The position numbers and the translations under genes are program-made. Source: Reticulitermes speratus (Eukaryota > Arthropoda > Insecta > Blattodea > Rhinotermitidae). Taken from it: DNA of 64,000 nucleotides. Positions 55,438-64,000 of the stretch are shown piece by piece (position 1 is the stretch's first letter; the number at the start of each line of letters is the position of its first letter). Where the stretch lies: NCBI GenBank assembly GCA_021186555.1, contig JAJKFL010000042.1, positions 19,196,521-19,260,520 of the forward strand, written 5' to 3'. A model generated the notes under the pieces. It was not told the DNA's origin and searched no databases. It saw nothing but the letters and a program-made list of their open reading frames with translations.

Positions 55438-58400
55438 GATACGGAAACGTGATAGTAAAACAGTTGTTTCTCTGGAGTAATATTTGAAGATCTAACGAAA
55501 AGAAGCATTTGTCTCCGTTACATTTGTTGCAGGAATTTTCTAAAACTAGTATATGAAGACATTATTCGTAGTTATAATAATTTGGGAAAGGGCTTAACCG
55601 TAATAGCTGAATTCTTCTCGTCGGCTTACGTTCGACAGCATAGAATTTTACTGGACTTTCTTTCCTTGTAATTTCAATAAGGATAAAGTTATTAATTCAT
55701 GTCACTGTAGGCCTGTTCATTATAACACATAGGAGTTGTTCCTCATTTGTAAGTGCCTTTTCAGAGCTATCCGATGTAACCTTTCTTACGATTCTTTTGT
55801 GGAAACTATCAAGTGTTTGAGCATAAAGGGGTGTAAAGTTTATGCTGTAAGCATGAGTCATATTTCTATTGATTCGGGTGTGGGTAGACTGATGGATTCG
55901 CCGAGCAAGTCAGTAGTGGTTCCATCACAATGGATATTAGGCAGTCCTGATTTTGCTGTGTCACTTCAGAATTTCTCCATCTGAATGCGCTGAAAAATAA
56001 ACACGTAATTTTAAAACCGGGAAGAATAAAGAATGTGAGATTATCTAAATAGATAATTATTTGGTTTCTGTGGAGAGAGCTAAATTACTAGACGTAATCA
56101 TTACAAATATTTTTAGAATGCGATAAAAGAAATAAAACGTGATAATGAATTACAGTCATCTTTTATGATACTATAATTATAATGCTGAAGGTCACACAGG
56201 CTAAAATTTCTTAGTGTAAATATGAAAAAATTCTGAAAGCAATTTTAAAAAATGTTACATAAGATGACAGAAATAATTGTTTTACTCAGTGAAAATATTT
56301 CTGGGACGAAGAAATTCTTCCGTTAGGTCTAGCATGCACACGGTAATCGAATAAGTAGTTTCTTCCTCTTGCATTTTGTAGTTATATGTTGTTTTGCCAG
56401 CAACAGGAATTTTATTAGTCATAGTTTACGTTGCAGGTGTGTTATTGGTTTCGTTTTCTGTAAAGTTTCAAGTTTAGTTCTTTCTGAAATGACAGTGTAT
56501 AAAATTTAATTGTTATTCTATTTTCTGAACTATTTTAGCACGTAAAAACACTTCTTGTTATCTCACTTTTAATTTACGATACATGCCACGACTTTAATCA
56601 TCTCAACTACAAAACGTGTCTTTCAGTACATGAATCCTAGATACAAGCCTAATTCCGCATGTGATTTTTGGTGTACAGATATGTACTGTGTTTTGTCGTA
56701 GGAGCTCATTCCTTTCTTTTACAAGCATGGTGCCTATACACTGAAATTCAATAGTATCACTTTAAACACAGTGTCGTTCAGATTGTCTTCACAGGATACC
56801 AAATACAGAATTTATTAATGTCTAAAACTTCCTTCAGTCGTAAATAACAAGAAGCTAAGTAGTTTACAGGCTTGTGTAGAAACTGCGCTAAAGCTTGTGT
56901 CAGACTCAAGCATTGCATTAAAATGAACTGGTACCCATTTAGTGCACTTGAAAATGGTCCGCTGCCTTCAATGGCGGGGCAGTGAATTCGATATTCTGGA
57001 GAGAAGGTTATTTAGATTTTGGAATTGGAATAACGAACTTTACGTCGCATCTCGTTATTAATTTTCCTGTTTATATAATTTAATCATATCATAACATTTA
57101 ATTAAATTGTGTAGAACACAAGTAGTCTACCAGGTAACGTAAATAGAATAATACATACTTCCGTGTTTGCGATTAAATTAGAATTCAATAAATTGAATGA
57201 TTCTCGTGTTTGTTAAATTCCAACACATGTCGTCTCGTCTTTTTTTCAGACAACAAAACACAAATACTTGAAAACAAGACATTCAGGCAGTAGGTGCATT
57301 TGTACTGTTGTTAGCACCTCCTGAAAGTGTCGTGTTCCTCAGTTCGTCTGTCCTTTTGACTATGCATATAGCCACTCGAGGATCGCTGGACGGAATTCCG
57401 TGAAACTTCATACGGAACAAGTTTACTGAACACTTTCAAACAAAATAAATTTTATTCAAATAAATTTTGTTGAAAATCCGACAAAAAGAACGGAAACTTT
57501 ACGTGAAGTCATACATTACCTATTATTAGGGGAGGCTGTATCTCTCTGGATGAGAGATACTATCATCCATTGGCAGTAAAGAGGAACGCGAAGAAGCAAC
57601 CAGGCTCCGGTCATGGGCGTCGCAAGGATTCCTCCTGAGGGGCGGAGGGAAGCAGTAGATTTCGGTACAAGCGTACGTTTAAGCTTTTTAAGAATGTGTT
57701 TGCGGACTTCGCTGAGGAACTAATTAAACGTTCTTATAGAAAGTATAAAATATACAAGTGTTTTTAGTCATTTTGATTTTTGTTATTAAAATTTATTAAA
57801 TTTTATTCTTTTTCAACTTTTCGAAGTTTGAATTTTTACTAAAATCCAGGAACAAACAAATGCCTGAGTTTTCCCCCTGCCAGCGCCACTGTCCCTGACC
57901 GGCATTCAAATAGACGTTCCCAGTTATGGAGAACCTAGGACTGCTCGCCCGGCCGACTAAACAGCCGTTGGAATCAGCATATGTATTGTTTTATCTTAAT
58001 GTGTGACAGTGCAGAAGAGACAGCAGGTGTAACGGGGCGTGCAGAGTAACAAGTTTTCTAAATGTATTCTTCTCTCTAGTTCAATTTGTTGACCTAAATC
58101 TTTATATGCCAGTGTTGTTTCCAAGATTTTATATTTTTGAAATACTTCTCTGACAACAAAGTGAGAACACCGATATTGCGTGATTTTCCATTACTCTGCT
58201 ACAGTTACGAATTGACATACGTTATTTAGATTGTTACTTACCTGCACTAAAACCACGTTTCCTCATATATTACCCAAAAATATTGCGTTAATTTATCAAT
58301 AGCAGTGATAATTATATTCCGTATAGTAATGAAGAGGAAGTTTTCCCTAATTATGATTAGAATGAGTTTCATTACAAAAGAAGATACCCCTTAATTAGTG

Positions 58401-58687
58401 GCATCTGAAAGGGTACATTCAACATATGTTGTGCTGGGGGCCACATGAATAACACGAGAAATCAGACACGTCGGTGTTTTGTTAGCATTATTCATTACTA
58501 CGAAAGCAAATAATAAAGACTTCCGCCTTGTTTAGAAACGCAGGACTCAAGACACCTTCCGTTTTCCCATATGACAGACTGGATTGCGTTATTGTCAATA
58601 CAGCTGGTGTCTTCTCTTCACACGGAAGACAGACAAAAGTGTTATTCTACAGTGCTGTCAGTTGCTAACTTCATGTAGCGTCGGTGG

Positions 58688-58830
58688 CGGTTGAATGAAA
58701 TATGAATGTGGTGAAATTTTGGAATTATACTGACAGACGAAACAGAAGTAACAGAAGAAACCCCTGTTCCAATGCCACTTTGTCCACCGCAAATGTCACA
58801 TGGAACGGCCTCCGCCTTGAGAGGCAATTG
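58688..58830 (-). mobile_element. SINE-B copy, worn
   Basis: On the plus strand: 'ggcggttgaatgaaatatga' , 'attatactgacagacgaaac', 'ccaatgccactttgtccacc', 'gcaaatgtcacatggaacgg'. The order matches the other reverse SINE-B copies (50335 and 60605). The B box is lost. Confidence 0.6.
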
Positions 58831-59811
58831 CGTGAATTGTTTCTGATGGTGGCAATATTTTCAAAACATTATGTTGTGTTTTATTTGTCAACCTGCTAAA
58901 GTCCAGTAGTTACTATTTGAACCATCAGTTAATGTTCTTCACGTCTACAGTCTGCCCACAGAGTGCATTTCAATTTTTTATGTTTGTTCATATACTTAGA
59001 GTTTATTACGCTGATCGGTTTTTATGGCAGGGATGATGTTTACTGTGCTGTGCAAATTGGTTCTTTAAATGAAATTCAGTTTAATTCCCGGAAATTTGCG
59101 GCAGACACCTAACATCTGAAATTGCAGCGCCTGATAAACTTGGCTCTCTGCAGGACTGGCAACTCGCCAAGGCTCACACAGATCCGCATTTGCATATCGC
59201 TTTCAGAATTTTTTACCTGTATGATTTCGCTACAAAATCATGTAGAAACAAGAAGAAGCCGTATAAAGATTAAAAACGTTCTCAGCACAGGACAAGCCGA
59301 AGCCCGACACAGAGTCTTCACGTTGCTGACGGTCAACTGTAACCGCGTTCGAGAGAATAATTTGCCTTTATACAATATAAGCTAAGTACTATGGGTATAA
59401 TCTGACAACTATCAGAATTTACGTACCGTCGGCTCGCTTAACGTGTAAAACCCAATAGAATTTCAACGTGCACTGAGCAACGTGTTTGTTAGAAGTAGCG
59501 TTTGTCTGTGAGCCTCAGGAGAATATTTGTAGCCCCTTCTTTAAATATAGTGAGTAAAAGCCTAATATTAGCTGTAATGCATGAAACTAAAAAGCATGAA
59601 CCCCGAGACACGGCAGATCTGAATAGCGGCCAGCAACTCTATACTTGCCATCACGCGAAGCTGTCAGAATTAAGAGTGATGCGATTTGACACATAAAATC
59701 ATGTCCCTATGGCGTTTCATTTTCTCAGAATATTCAAATTTAAATATGTAAAATTTTAGATAACTAATTATACTATAACAAATTGTACACGAATACACGT
59801 TCACACGACGC

Positions 59812-59814
<3 letters not shown>

Positions 59815-59866
<52 letters not shown>

Positions 59867-59890
59867 ATATATACGCGCGTGTGTGTGTAA
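59815..59890. repeat. CA/TA compound microsatellite
   Basis: A (CA)n run of about 17 units from 59816, followed directly by (TA)n and 'cgcgcgtgtgtgtg'. Potential Z-DNA-forming alternating purine-pyrimidine tract. Confidence 0.9.
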
Positions 59891-59919
59891 ATACATGTTC
59901 AGTCTTCACAAGGTTATAT

Positions 59920-60095
59920 AGGTATATATACATGTACATAAGTATGCCTACATACATACACATACATACGTACATATATACATACAACATACATACATAC
60001 ATAATGCTTACATACATACAGACATACATACATACCAACATACATCCATACATAATGCATACATACGTACGTACATACATACATAATACAAATAA
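59920..60095. repeat. Long degenerate CATA microsatellite
   Basis: Repeats of CATA with TACG and TACA variants, for example 'catacatacatacataatg' and 'tacgtacgtacatacatac'. It produces artificial Tyr/Val/Cys/Met frames on both strands. Confidence 0.9.
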
Positions 60096-60146
60096 TTAAC
60101 ATTAGACAAGTGAATATAAACGACTACAAATCATACATGCATATAA

Positions 60147-60190
60147 AATTCCTACATGATTCAGCGCCAGGGCGCCATCTTCAGGGAATT
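60147..60190 (-). ncRNA. Hammerhead ribozyme-like motif, all catalytic core bases present
   Basis: Minus strand, 5' to 3': AATTCC (helix I), CTGAAGA (matches CUGANGA), T, then GGCGC with loop CCTG and GCGCT (helix II, five pairs including one G-U), GAA (G12 A13 A14), T, C-AT-G (very short helix III), TA (U16.1, H17=A), and GGAATT, which is complementary to the first strand (helix I). The only clear departure is position 15.1, T where A normally pairs with U16.1. The layout matches the motif at 32396 and the minimal hammerheads known from Penelope-like and retrozyme elements. No retroelement coding sequence is beside it. Confidence 0.6.
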
Positions 60191-60194
60191 AAAT

Positions 60195-60600
60195 TTACAA
60201 AGGCGTGCAAGTACCAACACAACATCCTTGGTATTACAATAATAAAATGTTATAAATGGTATAATTATAAAATTACAAAGTTATTGACTTTAGAATTTAC
60301 GTAAGATGAATATGTAGGCCAGAGTCCAATTTTATGTAATTAAATGCCACGTATGCATACAAATATCTAAATACTTCATGTGTGATCCAAAAGGATCTAG
60401 CCCATGTGGTGTGTGTCGGTGTGTTTCTTATCGGGCGGTAAGTACATCACACAATATCTTCAAAGCAAACATCACTTAGTACGACTCCTTAGTTTTCCTT
60501 TTTCAGTGAAAGTACTTTTCTATCCTCTCCGATTTCCGAAAGAGCATTGCTGTTTGGAAGGCTCGTAGGCTTCGCCCGTTTGTCCTTCTGGTAAGAGCAA
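60195..60600. other. Unassigned AT-rich stretch
   Basis: Flanks the hammerhead-like motif. No open frame of interest and no recognised element. Confidence 0.35.
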
Positions 60601-60604
60601 CATG

Positions 60605-60757
60605 TATGTGGAAATGAGTATGGAGCATTGGTGGAATGATACTGACAGGGGGAAACCGAAGTATTCGGAGATAAACCTTTCGCAGTGCCACTTTGTCCAC
60701 CACAAATCTCACGTAGACTGACGTGGGATCGAACCCGGGTCTGCGCGGTGAGAGCCC
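60605..60757 (-). mobile_element. SINE-B copy with B box
   Basis: On the plus strand: 'gagcattggtggaatgatac', 'tgacagggggaaaccgaagt', 'gccactttgtccaccacaaa', 'tctcacgtagactgacgtgg', 'gatcgaacccgggtctgcgc' (B box complement) and 'ggtgagagcc'. Both 3' end and distal head are truncated. The body is one of the least diverged. Confidence 0.8.
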
Positions 60758-60759
60758 CT

Positions 60760-61440
60760 CCCCCTTTCAGTTTTCACTCACTATCTTCTTCCGAAGCACG
60801 TATCTCGCAGACTACACCTGTCAACTCGTCATGTGACGGTCCACCATAATATGCTTGCACTTCTTCAATGTCTCTTGCTTCGTCAGCAGGTTTTAAGCTA
60901 TATCGAGACAGTGCTGACAAGATGCGGAGAGTGGCTGATTGGTCGGCTAGAAGTACGTGAATCTGCGGGTGCTTGCGTGTTATTGCACGTGTCATGAGCT
61001 AGTCACCCTGAATGACGGACTCTTTTATCAGAGGAGTCACGTTTGTTTGCCGTTTGGTTTTGTATCCCCTTGAAGTTCAGTAATTATAACATAATATAAC
61101 TTACGGATTAATACTAAGGAGCTTCCTCAGCGGATGAAATTACGTATAGGCTATCTACAGCTGTCACCATGTGACGCCTTGCTTCATTTGTGAGTTAGAA
61201 GTAGTACGAAATTTGGAGAAATTAATATCACCAAAATTGGTGACCTAGTGATATAATTTAGAAAACTGTTTATTTGATTCAGCGATCCACTTATTCTAAA
61301 GGCAGCAGTCATTTAAAAATTAATATTCTAATTGTTCGATGCATCATATTGTAATTAAACTTCCGATATCTCAATGGCGTGTTACTTGAACGGGCACATG
61401 TACTTCTATCGGCAGTGGAAAGATAGTCCTACATGTGCTA
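60760..61440. other. Unassigned stretch
   Basis: No recognised element. A 73-codon minus frame at 60774-60995 has no recognised domain. Confidence 0.35.
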
Positions 61441-61446
61441 ATATCA

Positions 61447-61685
61447 TGGGCCATGTCATGGCTCAGGCGGTTAGTCGCTGGCCTCTCATCGCGGAGGCTT
61501 GACTTCAATCCCAGGCCAGTCTATGTGGGAATTATGGTGGACGAAGTGGCAATGACACAGGATTTTTCCGAATACTTCGGTTTCCCATGTCAATACCATT
61601 CCACGAATACTTCATACTCATTCATTCATCTATCACAAACGCTATGTAACCTCAGCAGTTGATAGCGTTGTTATATAACACACTA
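61447..61685 (+). mobile_element. SINE-B copy, full length
   Basis: The best SINE-B reference copy. The head is 'catggctcaggcggttagtc' (A box) and 'gacttcaatcccaggccagt' (B box). The middle is 'tttttccgaatacttcggtt' and 'caataccattccacgaata', and the 3' end 'caaacgctatgtaacctcag', 'cagttgatagcgttgttata' and 'taacacac', with an A-rich end. About 240 bp. Confidence 0.8.
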
Positions 61686-61689
61686 AAAA

Positions 61690-63230
61690 GGCAATCCATA
61701 TATGCTCTAGTTAACTATTCGCTCGGACGCTGTCTGGCTCAGTCACCAACTCTCTCCGCCAATATAGTAGCTCACTCATTTCTCCGCCTTTTCACGCAGC
61801 AGTGACACATTTGCTAGGTCAGTTTCTCGGCCACTCACTAAATCTGACACTTAGCCACTGAAAGTGGACCTGCACCAAATAAGAAACGCTTCGTTTTTAC
61901 AGTATTATTATGCCTTCTCATGGTTCTCTGTGACGTAAACTGTTGATGTATTCTTCCTTTAAAAGAAATTAAATTGAAGATTAATTTTGCAGGGGAAAGG
62001 GAAATAGATTAATGTGTATGGCAGCTGTTCTACAGACTCGGTATTTACACCTTCAGTACATACTGTAGATACTCTACAGACTAATTATTTTTTGTAACTG
62101 ATATAATAACTAATTAAAATTTAGCCGAAAATTTTGTAATTTATTAAGTATAATATATTTGTATTCAGAGTTATTTAGTTTATGACCTTTGTCCACCGTC
62201 TTGTGTTAGAAGTAATAATAAAAATTAAAACACTGCGATATTTTCTCGAAATGTAATGTTTTATTTTGTATTATGATTTTAACACTAGACGATGAACAAA
62301 GTTTGCAAAGTAAATGATTCCAAATGTGATTACTATCGTCATAATAATATATAACTTCATATTGTTCTTATTTACATATTCAGTGTAGTTTATTTATAAC
62401 TTTGAGCAGTAAAAGTCCTTACAAAGGGACACCTGTAAAATGAAAATTAAGTTCATTTGTGTCCTTTTTTCCTCGAAGTTCTGATAGAAAATGTGATGGC
62501 CCACAGACAGGGGATTCGATGGAAGGCTTTTGGAGTACGAGTAAGAGGCGTTACTGTGTACAAGATCCCACGCAGTTTCAAGATTGATTGTGTTCCAGAA
62601 TCTTGAAGCGAAGCGCTGTGTATACCCCCATAAGCAGTACTGCCGCTTCAGTATCACGTCTACTGTACACGAGTCCCTGGTGCATGGTAGGGAGTTCCAG
62701 CTAACAACACAGCGTACGCGATAACAGTGAACAAGCACTACAGATGTCCTACACATCATGTCGTTACCTCACCATGCTAACGACAACAAAGGCGCAGCAG
62801 TTTCAAGGCGCTGGATAGTTATTTGCTTAGATGCGATAGGATGGGGCCTGTTTAAATCACCCTTTCTCTGTGTTGCTCATTTACATGGATGTCCATCCCC
62901 TATCACCAACCCCCCCCCCCCCAGCATATAACTAACACCACTCACCTCAATAAGAATGTGCTAAAACTGACCCAACAATAACATCAGATTTGAATCAATT
63001 GAACCATATTTAAGAAATATTACATTTTCTCCATTTATAGATTTGTTTCGTTTCCAAATGCTGATAGACTTTCTTATAATGTTGGATATCGACCGTTTAT
63101 TTTTTAGTCTTACAAATTTAAGAGCAGCAATATTCAGAGTTGTTTGGAAAGACCCAACAGTTTTTAATATATCTACGACATGTTTCACCTCAAACGTAGC
63201 ACAGAACGAAGTACAAAAGGTTTTACAGTT
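61690..63230. other. Unassigned stretch with a poly-C tract
   Basis: No gene recognised. The 121-codon minus frame at 62394-62759 is the longest open frame in the last 10 kb outside repeats, but it shows no known domain. A C13 run lies at 62910-62922. Confidence 0.4.
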
Positions 63231-63236
63231 TATTAT

Positions 63237-64000
63237 TGTGTTATTGCATGCACTCTAAAACCTTTGATAGTGTTATTGCATGCACTCTAAAACCTTTGAT
63301 AGTGTTATTGCATGCACTCTAAAACCTTTGGTAGTGTTATTGTATGCACTCTAAAACCTTTGGTAGTGTTATTGCATGAATTCTAAAACCTTTGATAGTG
63401 TTATTGCATGAATTCTAAAACCTTTGATAGTGTTATTGCATGAATTCTAAAACCTTTGATAGTGTTATTGTATGCATTCTGAAACCTTTGATAGTGTTAT
63501 TGCATGAATTCTAAAACCTTTGATAGTGTTATTGCATGCACTCTAAAACCTTTGATAGTGTTATTGTATGCATTCTGAAACCTTTGATAGTGTTATTGCA
63601 TGAATTCTAAAACCTTTGGTACTGTTATTGTATGCATTCTGAAACCTTTGGTAGTGTTATTGCATGAATTCTAAAACTTTTGATAGTGTTATTGCATGAA
63701 TTCTAAAACCTTTTATAGTGTTATTGTATGCATTCTAAAACCTTTGATAGTGTTATTGTATGCATTCTGAAACCTTTGATAGTGTTATTGCATGAATTCT
63801 AAAACCTTTGATAGTGTTATTGTATGCATTCTAAAACCTTTGATAGTGTTATTGCATGCATTCTGAAACCTTGATAGTGTTATTGTATGCATTCTGAAAC
63901 CTTTGATAGTGTTATTGTATGCATTCTGAAACCTTTGATAGTGTTATTGCATGCACTCTAAAACCTTTGGTAGTGTTATTGTATGCACTCTAAAACCTTT
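63237..64000 (+). repeat. 32-bp minisatellite running off the window end
   Basis: About 24 tandem copies of a 32-bp unit consisting of GCATGAATTC, TAAAACCTTT and GATAGTGTTATT. Variable sites are GCATG/GTATG, CACTC/CATTC/AATTC, TAAAACC/TGAAACC and GATAGT/GGTAGT. A one-base deletion occurs near 63870. GCATGAATTC and GTATGCATTCTG units alternate in places, suggesting a partial 64-bp dimer. The array is cut by the window edge. It has no long open frame. Confidence 0.97.

Larger units (their letters stand above)
53135..59810. other. Unassigned block of 6.7 kb, with separate SINE and microsatellite entries inside
   Basis: The emptiest part of the window. The 120-codon minus frame at 53199-53561 is His/Cys/Arg-rich with no known domain. 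Besides the SINE-B copy and microsatellites listed separately, two segments (about 54300-54500 and 57340-57500) share a loose theme: a 'ctgtcc' pyrimidine-rich start followed by 'gtgaaatttg' or 'gtgaaacttc' phrases. That may mark an old repeat. I see nothing else supportable. Confidence 0.4.

Noticed and set aside
59814-60102. Short proteins rich in Tyr, Val, Cys, Met or Thr/His
   Set aside because: They are translations of CA, TA and CATA microsatellites.
62394-62759. 121-codon minus-strand open frame as a gene
   Set aside because: No recognised domain and no splice or promoter evidence. Length is compatible with chance in 64 kb.

Overview
This is a eukaryotic, AT-rich, gene-poor window. 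I find no protein-coding gene, rRNA gene or intact tRNA gene that I can support. Open frames are short (about 160 codons at most). They are explained by tandem repeats, by compositionally biased DNA, or by decayed transposon coding. The repeats suggest an insect, probably a cockroach-like or other large-genome polyneopteran. The evidence for that is many short tRNA-headed SINEs, 5'-truncated RTE-type LINE tails ending in the RWxGHVxRM...GRPRxRW signature, mariner and hAT remnants, and a repeat with an FWDVT signature. The taxonomic guess rests on remembered resemblance, not on a search. The window could be intergenic or lie inside a very long intron.

Layout. From 1 to 7.2 kb there are SINEs, a LINE tail, a non-autonomous hAT element and a mariner remnant rearranged into a long hairpin (6330-7167). 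From 7.2 to 13.4 kb the sequence is mostly unrecognised, apart from a foldback element (10328-10530) whose two arms each carry a hammerhead-like motif. From 13.4 to 14.7 kb a SINE abuts a minisatellite of 31/30 bp units organised in a 154-bp higher-order repeat. From 15 to 21.6 kb there are further SINEs, a short hAT-like element, a foldback of roughly 500 bp and a small palindromic FWDVT repeat. From 23.6 to 36 kb there are scattered RTE-LINE 3' ends. From 37.9 to 50.9 kb there are more hammerhead-like motifs, a cluster of three different SINEs (44.3-45.2 kb), a fourth SINE family and the longest LINE tail (49.3-49.8 kb). From 53 to 59.8 kb almost nothing is recognisable. From 59.8 kb to the end there are a CA/TA/CATA microsatellite complex, the best-preserved hammerhead-like motif (60147-60190, minus strand), SINEs, and a 32-bp minisatellite that runs off the end of the window.

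There is no operon or pathway here. The sequence records repeated retroposition: LINEs probably supplied the machinery for the SINEs, and there are DNA-transposon remnants and possible Penelope-type, ribozyme-bearing retroelement pieces. The labels SINE-A to SINE-D are local names for families defined only by comparing copies inside this window. The most interesting signals are the set of hammerhead-ribozyme-like motifs, the higher-order minisatellite and the inverted mariner hairpin.
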